Position numbers and translations under genes: made by a program. The notes under the pieces were generated by a model. The model saw only the letters and a program-made list of their open reading frames with translations, had not been told where the DNA came from and did not search any database. A DNA stretch of 64,000 bases from Papio anubis (lineage: Eukaryota; Chordata; Mammalia; Primates; Cercopithecidae): the NCBI RefSeq assembly GCF_008728515.1, contig NC_044990.1, positions 60,430,879 through 60,494,878 of the forward strand, written 5' to 3'. Shown piece by piece: positions 49,773 through 61,179 of this stretch; position 1 is the stretch's first letter, and the number at the start of each line of letters is the position of its first letter.

Positions 49773-50457
49773 GAAGGAAAAGTAGAAGGTGTGAACTTGT
49801 TTAAATTTTCTTCTTGAGGATAATATTTAAACAGGTATCTGAAGAATGCATAACACTTAAATATTGATTTTTGTGCTTTACTTTGTAAATTGGCTCTTAA
49901 GTGAATCTTATTTTTAGATATAATAGCTTTCCAATTGATTTATCTAAAGTTTAAAGGTAGACTATTATGTCAACTGCTGATAATGGAAATTTTAGTCTCT
50001 TACAAAATGAATTCGCTAAACTTCCAGGAGATGATAAATCATATTAGTAACTGTGAGTGTCAACTTTTTAGTGTTTCCCCTACCTAGGCTAAGCCAGGTC
50101 CTCTCTCTGCTAGTGAACTACATCTTACTTTACTACATTTAATGCGAATAATATGTATTGACTCTTTATTATTTTTAAATCCTTTAGCTTAAATGTAGCA
50201 TCTTTCCAAGAAACCTTTGAATAGAATTTGAATTTAGGATCCCATAAATGGAAATAATACCTGTGTGTTCATTATGTGAAGAAAAACTATTACTTTTCTC
50301 TCTTTTATATTTCCATAAGTTAAACATGTTATTCAAAGTGTATTGAATACATGTAAAACAAGCTTCTTTTCCTATTAAATACTTTGCACAAATATTCTAA
50401 CAGCTTAATGGACGTTAGGTATTCATGATTACTTTCTACACAGTCCTTTATCCATAC
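49773..50457. other. AT-rich intergenic sequence, no gene seen
   Basis: Nothing recognised. Confidence 0.5.
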
Positions 50458-50470
50458 AAAACTCATCCTT

Positions 50471-50779
50471 GGTTAGGCACAGTGGCTCACACCTGTAATT
50501 CCAGCACTTTGGGAGGCTGAGGTCAGGAGTTCTAGACCAGCCTGGCCAAGAGGGTGAAACCCTGTCTCTACCAAAAATACAAAATTAACCAGGCATGGTG
50601 GCATGCACCTGTAGTTCCAGCTATGCAGGAGGCTGAGGCAGAAGAATTGCTTGAGCCTGAAAGGCAGTGGTTGCAGTGAACCGAGACCATGCCACTGCAC
50701 TCTAGCCTGGGAGAAAAAGCAAGACTCCATCTCAAAAAAATAAACAAATAAATAAATGAAAATAAAATAAAAATAAAAC
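50471..50779 (+). mobile_element. AluS-type SINE with exact 11-bp target duplication
   Basis: 'ggttaggcacagtggctcac', 'gaccagcctggccaagagg', 'ccaggcatggtggcatgcacc', 'tgcagtgaaccgagaccatgcc', then an (AAATA)n-type tail. About 15 bases are missing in the left arm ('gctgaggtcaggag'). AACTCATCCTT occurs at 50460-50470 and 50780-50790. The open frames on - across it are antisense-Alu artefacts. Confidence 0.93.
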
Positions 50780-50974
50780 AACTCATCCTTAAATATCTTC
50801 AAGAGCCATATTTTGTAGTTTTGCTTTATAAACAATTTTTATCTGGTTTGGGGGCATTATTTAAAATTCATAATTCAGGATATTTAATATTTTCTGCTTA
50901 AGAAAACACATGGATCTATAAAGGAAGTGTCATGTGGGAAAGATCTGTGTTATTGTTAATAATGCAAGTTTGAG

Positions 50975-51272
50975 GATTATTTTTTTTTTTTTCAAAAAAA
51001 TTTTATTTTTTTAATTGGCAAATACAAATTGTGTACATTTATTGTGTACATCTTGTTTAGAAATATGTATACGTTGTGGAAGTCTAAATCAAGATAACTA
51101 ACATGCATTACCTCATGTTTTTATCATTTTTTGAGGTGAGAACACTTAAAATCTACTCTCTTAGCACATTTTATGAATACAATACATTATCATTAACTAT
51201 AGTCACCATGTGGTAAAATAGGTCTCTTGAACTTATTCCTCCTAACTGAAATTTTGTATCCTTTGACCAGAA
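50975..51272 (-). mobile_element. L1MA-type L1 3' end
   Basis: Antisense L1M 3' wording on +: 'attggcaaatacaaattgtg', 'ctaacatgcattacctcatg', 'gaggtgagaacacttaaaatc', 'aactatagtcaccatgtgg', ending at 'tttgaccagaattcc'. The younger L1PA at 51280 begins right after it. Confidence 0.75.
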
Positions 51273-51279
51273 TTCCATT

Positions 51280-53534
51280 GTGTGTTTTTTTTATTATTGT
51301 TGTTATACTTTAAGTTCTAGAGTACATGTGCAGAGCATGCAGGTTTGTTACATATGTATACATGTGCCATGTTGGTGTACTGCACCCATTAACTCGTCAT
51401 TTACATTCGGTATTTCTAATAATGCTATCCCTCCCCTCTCCCTCCACCCCACGACAGGTCCTGGTGTGTGATGTTCCCCACCCTTTGTCCAAGTGTTCTC
51501 ATTGCTCAATTTCCACCTATAAGTGAGAGCATGCGGTGTTTGGTTTTCTGTCCTTGTGACAGTTTGCTCAGAATGATGGTTTCCAGCTTCATCCATGTCC
51601 CTACAAAGGACATGAACTCATCCTTTTTTATGGTTGCATAGTATTCATGGTGTATATGTGCCACATTTTCTTAATCCAGTCTATCATTGATGGATATTTG
51701 GGTTTGTTCAAAGTCTTTGCTACTGAGAATAGTGCCAGAATAAACATACATGTGCATGTGTCTTTATAGCAGCATGATTTATAATCCTTTGGGTTTATAC
51801 CCAGTAATGGGATGGCTGGGTCAAATGGTATTTCTAGTTCTACATCCTTGAGGAATTACCACACTGTCTTCCACAATGGTAGAACTACTTTACACTCCCA
51901 CCGACAGTGTAAAAGTGTTCCTATTTCTCCACATCCTCTCCAGCACCTGTTGTTTCCTTACTTTTTAATGATTGCCATTCTAACTGGTGTGAGATGGTAT
52001 CTCATTGTGGTTTTGATTTGCATTTCTCTGATGACCAGTGATAATGAGCATTTTTTCATGTGTCTGTTGGCTGCATAAACGGCTTCTTTTGAGAAGTGTC
52101 TGTTCATATCCTTTGCCCACTTTTTGATGGGGTTCTTTGATTTTTTTTTCTTGTAAATTTGTTTAAGTTCTTTGTAGGTTCTGGATATTAGCCCTTTGTC
52201 AGATGGGTAATTGTAAAAATTTTCTCCCATTCTCTAGGTTGCCTCTTCACTCTGATGGTAGTTTCTTTTGCTGTGCAGAAGCTTTTTAGTTTAATTAGAT
52301 CCCATTTGTCAATTTTGGCTTTTGTTGCCATTGCTTTTGGTGTTTTAGTCATGAAGTCCTTGCCCATACCTATGACCTGAATGGTATTGCCTAGGTTTTC
52401 TTCTAGGGTTTTTATGATTTTAGGTCTAACATTTAAGTCTTTAATCCATCTTGAATTAATTTTTACATAAGGTGTAAGGAAGGGATTCAGTTTCAGCTTT
52501 CTACAGATGGCTAGCCAGTTTTCCCAGCACCATGTATTAAATAGGAAATCGTTTCCCCGTTTCTTGTTTTTGTCGGGTTTGTCAAAGATCAGATGGTTGT
52601 AAATGTGTGGTATTATTTCTGAGGGCTCTGTTCTGTTCCATTGGTCTATATCTCTGTTTTGGTACCAGTACCATGCTGTTTTGGTTACTGTAGCCTTGTA
52701 GTATAGTTTGAAGTCAAGTAGCGTGATGCCTCCAGCTTTGTTCTTTTGGCTTAGGATTGCCTTGGCAATGTGGGCTCTTTTTTTGGTTCCATATGAACTT
52801 ACAAGTATTTTTTTCCAATTCTGTGAAGAAAGTCATTGGTAGCTTGATGGGGATGGTGTTGAACTTATAAATTACCATGGGGAGTATGGCCATTTTCACG
52901 ATACTGATTCTTCCTATCCATGAGCATGGAATATTATTCCATTTGTTTGTGTCCTCTTTTATTTCGTTGAGCAGTGGTTTGTAGTTCTCCTTGAAGAGGT
53001 CCTTCACATCCCTTGTAAGTTGGATTCCTGGGTATTTTATTCTCTTTGAAGCAATTGTGAACGGGAGTTCACTCATGATTTGGCTCTCTGTTTGTCTGTC
53101 ATTGTTGTATAGGAATGCTTGTGGTTTTTGCACATTGATTTTCTATCCTGAGACTTTGTTGAAGTTGCTTATCAGCTTAAGGAGATTTTGGGTTGAGATG
53201 ATGGGGTTTTCTAAATATACAATCATGTCATCTAGGCCTTCGACAAAATTCAACAGCATTTCATGATAAAACTCTCAATAAACTAGGTATTGATGGGACG
53301 TATATGAAAATAATAAGAGCTATTTATGACAGACACACAGCCAATATCATACTGAATGGGCAAATACTGGAAGCATTCCCTTTGAAAACTGGCACAAGAC
53401 AGGGATGCCCTTTCTCACCACTCCTCTTCAACATAGTGTTGGAAGTTCTGGCCAGGGCAATCAGTCAGGAGAAAGAAATTAAGGGTATTCAATTAGGAAA
53501 AGAGGAATTCAGATTGTCCCTGTTTGCAGACGAC
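51280..53534 (-). mobile_element. L1PA with 5' inversion (twin-primed)
   Basis: Bases 51280-53234 are L1PA in antisense from poly-T and 'atactttaagttctagagtac' through the 3' half of ORF2. At about 53235 orientation flips: 53235-53534 is ORF2 reverse-transcriptase sequence in sense, from 'ggccttcgacaaaattc' to 'ctgtttgcagacgac'. In L1 the sense segment ends almost exactly where the antisense segment begins ('acatgattgtatatttag'), so the halves are contiguous in the parent with an overlap of only a few bases. That is the signature of twin priming. Divergence is modest. Confidence 0.9.
52714..53133 (-). pseudogene. L1 ORF2 C-terminal-side fragment, 139 codons open
   Basis: The longest open L1 frame in the window. 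The protein contains the conserved post-RT block reading 'LPFTIASKRIKYPGIQL' and further on 'NKWNNIPCSWIGRISIVKM', which are L1 ORF2p features downstream of the catalytic YADD/FADD. It is open only because the L1PA copy is fairly young. Frames are broken on both sides and the element is inverted upstream, so no ORF2 enzyme can be made. Confidence 0.85.
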
Positions 53535-53651
53535 TTGAGCATTATTAATAATTTATTATGTAGTAATCATTTGAAAATTGAGTCTTGTAGTTTTGGAGCT
53601 GAGTTTTATAGTATTGCATGGTTTTTAATAAATTTTATACATACTATTTAA
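53304..53651 (+). pseudogene. L1 ORF2 reverse-transcriptase fragment on the inverted segment
   Basis: In the inverted part of the L1PA, a + frame reads 'TGTRQGCPFSPLLFNIVLEV' and then 'LSLFADD', the RT region around the catalytic aspartates (F-A-D-D in L1). The L1 match ends at 53534. The remaining residues to the stop at 53649-53651 come from flanking DNA. The fragment lacks the endonuclease, the rest of RT and the C-terminal domain. Confidence 0.85.
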
Positions 53652-55965
53652 TAACTATTTTCAATCACATTCAACTGATAAGCATTCCTTTTGTTATCAA
53701 TTTCTCCAATAACTATTGTTCCACATTTTCTTTATTTTAAATACCTAGAAAATGTACATACATGTTGTGTTTGAATTATTTAATGAATGGCAAAATACAA
53801 TACATGTAATTCTCCAACTGGTCTTCTAATTCTAATCATTATGCAACATTAAACAGCACAATTATATGTTTCTAATTTTGATATTAAACCAAACAGAATT
53901 ACTTAAAATAATGTGAGATAAGAGTGACTTACACCAAATCTATGATCTGGTCTATTTTGGTTTGCTGTATCAGCAGTGAAACTGCAAGCCAATAAATATG
54001 TCAGTTAAAAGTTGTGAGCAGGTTAATTTAAATTGATTTCCAAATGCTTCCCTCTCTGAAAAAGAAATCTATGGTCATTTTAGTGAAGCACTTGAATCAT
54101 TGAAGAAAGAAATGTTGCACTGATTTCTCTTACATTTTCAAGTGGAAAATTTCTGAAGTATTTTGTAAAAATAAAATTTTCATTGACTAAAATCAGTCTA
54201 ACTTAAAACACTATTCATCTTGTTTAAAGGTTTATATCACAGCCATATACATCATTTGAAATTTTCTCATGAGTTCATTAAGAATATTAATAGAAACTAT
54301 ATTTAAATATATTTGACCTTTCTGCATAAATATTATGGGGAGTATGCTGTGACTCTCAGAAATGGTTCTTGACTGATAGACGATGACAGCCAGAATTATT
54401 CAGTGGACTCTTCTGGAACACTTTCTCTACAGCTTTTAAGGAGTTCCTCCTCAAGCATGGGTCTTGGTAACTGAGAGCTGTAACCATAATTGTAGTAGCT
54501 CACCCATGGAGAGCTCCCCGACCCTACCTGCCTGTATCACTCTTCCCAGTCCTCCACTTCTGATACATGTGATTGCTTCCCCAAATAAGCTTTCCAAACC
54601 CAAACCTTGTTTTAGAAGGAACCCTAGATAAGACACAAAGGGAAAAATCAAAACAAAATAAAACAAAAAAACCCAATGAATTTTGTTATAGTTAAGAGTG
54701 TTACATTAAAAAAATATGTCTGGCCTTTTCTTCTTATAGACACTACTATTATATTATTCAGGATTACAATATGGTTAGGATCAGGACTAACTAGCAAGGC
54801 AGCAAATAGACTTTATTTGTTTATATATATATGTATATACATATAAAATAGAAAGCTGTTGGTATTCATGAAAAAATAAGACAGAAAGGGAGGAAAAAGG
54901 AAATAAAAGAAGAAAGGTAACATGTAAAGAAGGAAGAAAAGAGAGAAGGAAGAAAGAGGAAAAAGGTGACAATGAGGAAGACACAAAGAGAGAGACAGGG
55001 AAGCAAAAAGTAGAATTTCATTTTACATTATTAGGACTTTCTGAGACATTATGGTGAATATCAATATGATGTTTACAAATAACGCAACTAAAATAGTTGT
55101 GCCATCATAAATAACTATAACATGAATAGGTTTATTCTTTTGAAAGTACTTTAATATGTTATAATAATCACACAAATATGTGGTGCTGCACTTTCATGAG
55201 GAAGTAATTAATATGAATCACATGGTCTGTTTCTAGTTTGGTGATATTCAGCATACACTTGTATATATTGCTGAATATTTGGATGCTACCCTTTCGCCTA
55301 CCACAACTATAATATTTATGTAAATTGCATTATACTTACTTCATAGAATATTGTATACATATTACTCCAATAGCATAAATATTTTATTAAAATGAAAATA
55401 TTTTAAAAATCCATTATTTATAAAACAAAATTATAAACAAGACTGCAGGGAATGTGTAGAAATATTTATTTTTGTTAGGGTTATGGGATTTTTCAAGTGC
55501 CTTATCTTTCAATATTTTTCAAATTATTAGAGTGATGGTGTTTTATGCTAATTTATAATTCACAGTTTTCAATGAAATATACATATTAGCTAAAGTGATG
55601 ATATTTAAGCTAACAGACACCAATCATCATTTTTCATATCTCAACATCATTCTGATAGTAGTTCCCATTCTGAAGTAAATGCACAATTTTAATTAGTTCA
55701 CAATCCCTGCTAAATCTTGGATGGTTTTCAGATACTAGTATTAGATTTCAGATACTGGCTCTTCTACACTGATTGTCCATGTGTAATTGAATGCAGGTCC
55801 GGCTACTCACCACTTGCAGAGTTCGCTTAACAAGAGCAAGGTCTGGTGGAAAGACGGTGACTTTATCAACCAAACCTAGTAATCAAGAAATGTTCAGATT
55901 CCCTTTCAAAGCAATCACGTCCAATTTCTAGAGAGAAGGCAATGGTTTATAAAAGGGGACTTGGA
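53542..55965. other. AT-rich intergenic sequence with a polypurine tract
   Basis: No gene. A strongly purine-biased stretch (GA/GGAA-rich, few pyrimidines) lies at about 54870-55015, and a (TA)/(TATG) patch at 54824-54846. The region 54330-54640 is somewhat GC-richer and might be an old LTR, but I cannot support a call. Confidence 0.5.
54870..55015. repeat. Polypurine (GGAA/GAAA-rich) tract
   Basis: About 145 bases that are overwhelmingly A and G on +. Low-complexity sequence of this kind can form triplex-like structures. I claim no function. Confidence 0.75.
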
Positions 55966-56092
55966 CCTGGGTGTGGTGGCTCTATAATTCCAGCACTTTG
56001 GGAGGCCAAGGCAGGAGGATTGCTTGAGCCCAGGGGTTTGAGACCAGCCTGGACAACACAGGGAGATTTTGTCTCTTTAAAAAAAGGGGGTT
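55966..56092 (+). mobile_element. FLAM / free left Alu monomer
   Basis: 'cctgggtgtggtggctc', 'cagcactttgggaggccaag', 'ttgagcccaggggtttgag', 'ccagcctggacaacacagg', and a short A-rich end. A single monomer only. Confidence 0.83.
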
Positions 56093-57401
56093 GTGGGACT
56101 TGGTGTAAAAGGCATGCAGTGGAGGGGATGAGGAGGTCTGGGGTCTTTGTGATTCACTTCAGTGTCTTGTCTATTGGGCAGTCTGGCTGGCACCTTCTGG
56201 GGCAGAGTTAGGTTGTAAACTGCTCGAGGTAATCTGGTGGGAAAAAATTCCAGAGGCACCTGGTTTATTGTAAAATTTGGTCCCTGGAACTTCAAAGCAC
56301 ACACATAGTTATATAAGCTTGCAATTCAGAGAGTGTCTGGTGAAGAGAAGGTAGAGGTTATACCTGCATTTCTAAAGAGCTAAGTAGGAATGAGGAAAAA
56401 GAAAAAAAGTGGAAATAATTTTTTTTTTCTCAGGAAAATGAGGTACATGATTATAGTTGTACATGCTTGAGAGAAAAGGATTGGTTTCAAAATAGAATAG
56501 GAACATAGAATAGTAATTGTCTTTCAGTATGTTTCTTCTCAATGACTCCAGTATATATTAGTCTAGATAAAATTCATCCCCAAACTCTTTGTGACTTAAA
56601 CATTAGTTTCTCCCTCAAAATGCATGTACAGTTTAGGAAATATGCCTGCGGTTGAGAGGGTCCTTTATTCCATAAAGTGACCCAGGGGCTCAGATGGATG
56701 AAGAATCTAATTCATTATAATTCATTATAACAGTATCTCAATATGTGACTTCACAATACACTGTGTTAGGAGCCAATAAAACTGTAGAGTAACATACAAT
56801 CTCTAGCATTATATTTTATTGGGAGGAATTGTCTTATGGCCACACTCAAATGGAAAAGGGCTGATTAATATACAATGGCAAATGAGTTATTGGGTGACCA
56901 ATAATTTTATGTTTTCGTTGCCAAACACCTCTTTGTGTTTGTTTGTGTCCTTTTTTCTTTATTACAACATATAATACTCAGTCATCCCTGAGGAAAACAA
57001 CCTAAAAATTCATTCATTCACTACATCCAGCTCAAATCATAGAATCTCTGGGTGCTGTGAGGGATTTCAATGACAAGTCTGGCTGTGGCTCTTATTAACC
57101 TGAAAAACATTGCACTATAGGACAAGTTATCTTCCCTCTACAAATTCCCGATATTAGATAGTGAAACAAAGACTGGATATCTGCACTGAAGTCTCCTGAT
57201 CAGAAAGGGAGATATGAAAGATTCTCAACAGTCCTTTGACTACAGCTTTCTGCGATCCTAGATAGGCATTGTGAGCAGCACCCATCATAGTGTTGGTGGG
57301 TATTCATTGATTAGGCTCTGATTCTGATGTACAGGTCTTGTGCCACAGTGCATTGCATTCTGTTGTCCTGGTCCTGCACTCAGAGAGATTCTTCTTTCCC
57401 T
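56093..57401. other. Unassigned intergenic sequence
   Basis: Moderately GC-richer near 56100-56300. There may be an old LTR or ERV fragment around the FLAM, but no motif supports it. Confidence 0.4.
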
Positions 57402-57403
57402 TA

Positions 57404-57958
57404 CAATCGTTCCCTCTTATCCACAAGAGGTTAGTTCTAAGGCTTCCATAGATACCTAACATCACATATAGTACCAAACGCTATATATTCCAAATTTGTT
57501 TTTCCTTCTTCACAGTTTTACAGGTGTAAGATTCATTCTTACCATAGATACTAGCAACTTCAATATACCATTTTATTGTCTTTTTTATTGTTAACATATT
57601 TCCATTTTTCACTTCAAGGAAGCACTTTATGACTCCTTTCTGGCATATCTGAATTGCCGGCATCACTACTCTTGTACTTTGAGACCCTTATTACATAAAA
57701 TAAGGGTTACTTGACCACAAGTGTTGTTATACTAGAACATTCCATCTGATAACCAGATGGTTACTGAGACAGTGCAAATACACTAGACAAAGGAATGATT
57801 TACTTTCCAGGTTAGATAAAGTGGGGTGGTGTGAGATTTTATTACACTGTGATGAATTGTTTATTTCTTGAATTTTTCACTTAATATTTTTGAACCACAG
57901 TTGCCCGTGGGTAATTGAAACCACAAAAAACAAAACTGGGGATAAAGGGAGACTACTG
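57404..57958 (+). mobile_element. Tigger-like (TcMar) DNA transposon with both termini
   Basis: The left end 'caatcgttccctcttatcc' and right end 'ggataaagggagactactg' are imperfect inverted repeats, and both are flanked by TA (57402-57403 and 57959-57960), the mariner/Tigger target duplication. Interior text near the ends ('gaaaccacaaaaaacaaaac', 'gtaccaaacgctatatattcc') fits nonautonomous Tigger-family elements. It is 555 bases with no transposase frame, so it was mobilised in trans. Orientation is arbitrary. Confidence 0.72.
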
Positions 57959-58110
57959 TATTCATTTTGTTTGTTTGTTTGGTTGGTTGGTTTTGCTAGA
58001 AGGAATCTCCCTATTTTGGACTTGTTCAGCTTTCTAAATTCATTTCAATTAAAAGATTCTTGGGAAAGGGGCAAAGTCTATAGTAGTAACAGCTATTTAT
58101 TTCTTTGCTA

Positions 58111-58158
58111 TTAGATTGCTGCAAAAGTAATTGCAGTTTTGACATTACTTGTAATGGC
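58111..58158 (+). mobile_element. Half of a MADE1 (mariner MITE)
   Basis: 'ttagattgctgcaaaag', 'taattgcagttttgac' and 'attacttgtaatggc' match the left half and centre of the 80-bp MADE1 palindrome. The right half is absent. Confidence 0.7.
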
Positions 58159-58422
58159 ATTATTACTATTATAATTAATATTATTATTTCAGGTTTGAAT
58201 TTGTTTTAGCAGCTTAACTATTTCAAAAAAAAGTAAACATTTTTATTTATTTGGTGGCAGCCCATTCTATATGCTAGTAAATATTTATATATACATTTCT
58301 TATAAAGATATAGTTTGTATGTGTACATGTAGTGTAAACTGAAAAAGTTCCTGAGAGAGTTGTCAATCAGTTTGGAGGCTTATTTTGGTTGTGAATGCAT
58401 CAGGGATTAAGAGTTACAAGCC

Positions 58423-59611
58423 ATTGTGAATAGTGCTGCAGTAAACATACGTGTGCATGTGTCTTTACAGTAGAATGATTTATAATCCTTTGGGTGTATA
58501 CCTAGTAATGGGATCACTGGATCAAATGGTATTTCTAGTTCTAGATCCTTGAGGAATCGCCACACTGTCTTCCACAATGGTTGAACTAGTTTACACTCCC
58601 ACCAATAGTGTAAAAGCCTTCCTATTTCTCTACATTCTCTCTAGCATCTGTTGTTTCCTGACTTTTTAATGATCACCATTCTAACTGGTGTGAGATGGTA
58701 TCTCATTGTGGTTTTGATTTACATTTCTCTGATGACCAGTGATAATGAGCATTTTTTCATGTGTCTTTTGGCTGCATAAATGCCTTCTTTTGAGAAGTGT
58801 CTGTTCACATCCTTTGCCCACTTTTTGATGAACCAACCCAAATGTCCATCAATGATAGACTGGATTAAGAAAATGTGGCATATATACACCATGGAATACT
58901 ATGCAGTCATTAAAAAAAAAAATGAGTTCATGTCCTTTGTAGCGACATGAATGAAGCTGGAAACCATCATTCTGAGCAAGCTATCCCAAGGACAGAAAAC
59001 CAAACACTGCATGTTCTCACTCGTAGGTGGGAATTGAACAATGAGAACACTTGGACACAAGAAGGGGAATATCACCCACCTGGACCTGTTGTAGTGTGGG
59101 TGGAGTGGGGAGGGATAGCATTAGGGGAAATACCTAATGTAAATGACGAGTTAATAGGTGCAGCAAACCGACATGGCGCATGTATGCCTATGTAACCTGC
59201 ACGTTGTGCACATGTACCCTAGAACTTAAAGTATAGTAAGAAAAAAAAGAAAGAAAGAAAGAAAGAAAGAGCTTTAGTATCTTACAAAAAAAAAGGAAGA
59301 CAATACTTTCAAGGGCTAGAGAGATGCTCTTGGTCTGTAAACTGTTCCCACTCAGTGACAGGTTATCCACAGATTCTTGGTGCATTCCCCCTGCCTCTTT
59401 TCAATCCCATCATATAATGACCACCTTTATGGGGGCTCATGAAAATGGCATTGGCCCCAGTGGTTGGCAATATATTGGTACGGTGCCCATGAGAGAAGCC
59501 CCCGACCCATCACTACCCACTCAGCAAGTCCTCAGTGGTCGCTGCAAAACCTAGCTCTTTACGACCAGCTGTTCAGGTTAATTATAAAAGAAAGAAAGAA
59601 AGGAAAAAAAA
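58423..59611 (+). mobile_element. L1PA insertion with 5' inversion and apparent 3' transduction
   Basis: Bases 58423-58829 are L1PA ORF2 in antisense. Bases 58830-59240 are the L1PA 3' end in sense ('aaccaacccaaatgtccatc', 'gccatgtatgcc'-type text, 'acatgtaccctagaacttaaag'), with parent sequence nearly contiguous across the flip. A first tail of (GAAA)n occupies 59238-59268, then about 310 bases of non-L1 DNA, then a second tail (59587-59611). The 14-bp target duplication encloses all of it: AAGAGTTACAAGCC (58409-58422) and AAGAATTACAAGCC (59612-59625). The non-L1 DNA was therefore carried in with the L1. Confidence 0.88.
59269..59586 (+). other. Transduced 3' flank of the source L1
   Basis: Non-repetitive-looking sequence lying between the L1 poly-A and a second A-rich tail, inside the target duplication. 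It contains an open frame of 76 codons on + (59324-59554) with no recognisable domain. By the logic of 3' transduction it is a copy of DNA immediately downstream of the progenitor L1, transcribed by read-through to a later polyadenylation site. Confidence 0.72.
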
Positions 59612-59629
59612 AAGAATTACAAGCCAAGT

Positions 59630-60163
59630 AGAATCTGTGGTCAACGCTTTTTCCAGAAAGAGTTTTGAGCACTTCAATATTTAAAGGGGGAAGGTGGGCA
59701 GGAGGGGAAGGAGGAAAGAAAAAAAAAGGTGGGAGGAGGTAAACAAATGAGACCGGCCATTACATTCCTTTGAGGTTTTGATTAGCACTCACTGAATCCA
59801 CATGTTGCATGTGAAAAGGAGGGGGTAAAAGAACAATTACTTATTCATGTCATGCTTAGTAAATCTGCACTTTACAAAAGAAAAATATAGAGCAGAGGAA
59901 GATGACAAATATGTATTCCTCTAAGGGGCGGGGGTGGCGATGGGGGGAGGATTTCTAGTTTCCTCTTTCCTCATGAAGATAAGCTGTTAATTTTTCATTG
60001 GCAGGGTGAGGGAGGCTATCTGGGGAGATATGTAGCCTTCTATCTTATAGCTGTATGTTTAGGAACAAAAGGAAAGGCAGTTTTCTGCAAGCCTCAGTCT
60101 CCAAGCTTAACTGTTCCTTTTGGCGTAGTGAGTTTGGGATCCCGATATTTTATTTTCCTTTCA
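59630..60163 (-). mobile_element. LTR-like ERV block, subfamily not assigned
   Basis: The far end read on - begins 'tgaaaggaaaataaaatatc' and continues with 'cccaaactcactacgcc', which resembles the start of a known ERV LTR. On +, 'gggagatatgtagccttc' and 'gtttaggaacaaaaggaaagg' also sound like a multicopy LTR. It contains a G-rich patch (59924-59950). Boundaries are approximate. Confidence 0.42.
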
Positions 60164-61179
60164 TATCTATTTTTTTCTACATGTAATTTCTTACCCACAG
60201 ATCTTTTATTCTGTCTTCAAATTTGAAGTTGATAACTCAAATTCTTTGGCTTCTGGGGAAAAACTATAGCCTGAAATTCTCTAAATAAATTAATTTGGTT
60301 TTGTGGTTTAACTGTTCTCTATGAGAGTGATCTGATCTTTGCCCTGAGGCACTTGAATCTTCTGAGAATTTTTAGCAATAAATGGGAAAGCTACACTCTC
60401 ATTTTTATCTTGGCCAAAATGTCGAGTTTTGATAGAGTGTTGCCTCTCAATTATAGCTTTTACTGTTTGAGCTTCATAGCATCAAAGCCCAAAATTTCAG
60501 AAAGTGTTTACTTCATTTTATTTCTGCTGTTCAGCAATCCCTTTCTTCACTCATCTTTCTGGTAATGCTTGATAAAATTTAGTCAATAAAACCCCAAAAC
60601 GCGAACTTTGTTTTTTGACCTCTTTCCCTACAGCTACAAAATAATTGGACGTGCAATCTGTCTCACAAGATATTTCACAGATAAGTTGTTGCCAACCATT
60701 CCACTACTGCTCAAGAGTGACATCTACAGCTTTTCCTAATTGTATCGTCCACTCCCTGTAGAGAAGCTGTGTCACACAATGACTTAATTGAGGTGGCATT
60801 CTACTGAAAGCAAGACCTGTATTAGGCAGGCAATGCCAGATAATGCTGTAGTATCAAAGAAACCAAAAGTATTAGTGGCTTAAAATAAACACTTATTTTG
60901 TTTATTCTTCATGTCCAACTCAAGTCCTTGGTTGAGCTATACTCTACATTATTACTCGAAGTCCAAAACTATTAAGGATTCATGTCCTAGAAGGCTCAAC
61001 TACAGTAGAAGCCAAAAGAGAAATCCAGAAGATTAGATGGTGACTTTTTCGCGTTTTGTTGGTTACTACTGGTTAGATGATCATTAAAACAGTTTTAAAC
61101 ACTTCCTCAAACCCACAGAGCATCAGAAAGGCTTTTTCCTCTCCGCATCTAAGCCCCTGACCTTCCTTTCCTAAGAGGA
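60164..61179. other. Unassigned intergenic sequence
   Basis: No gene. It may include ERV interior next to the LTR-like block, and an old repeat near 60870-60900 ('agtggcttaaaataaacac'). Neither is supported well enough to call. Confidence 0.4.

Noticed and set aside
50473..50835. 120-codon open frame on the minus strand
   Set aside because: It is antisense translation of the AluS at 50471-50779, a common source of spurious protein predictions.
54330..54640. Possible old LTR
   Set aside because: Slightly GC-richer with vague LTR-like wording, but no TG...CA ends, polyadenylation signal or target duplication could be pinned down.
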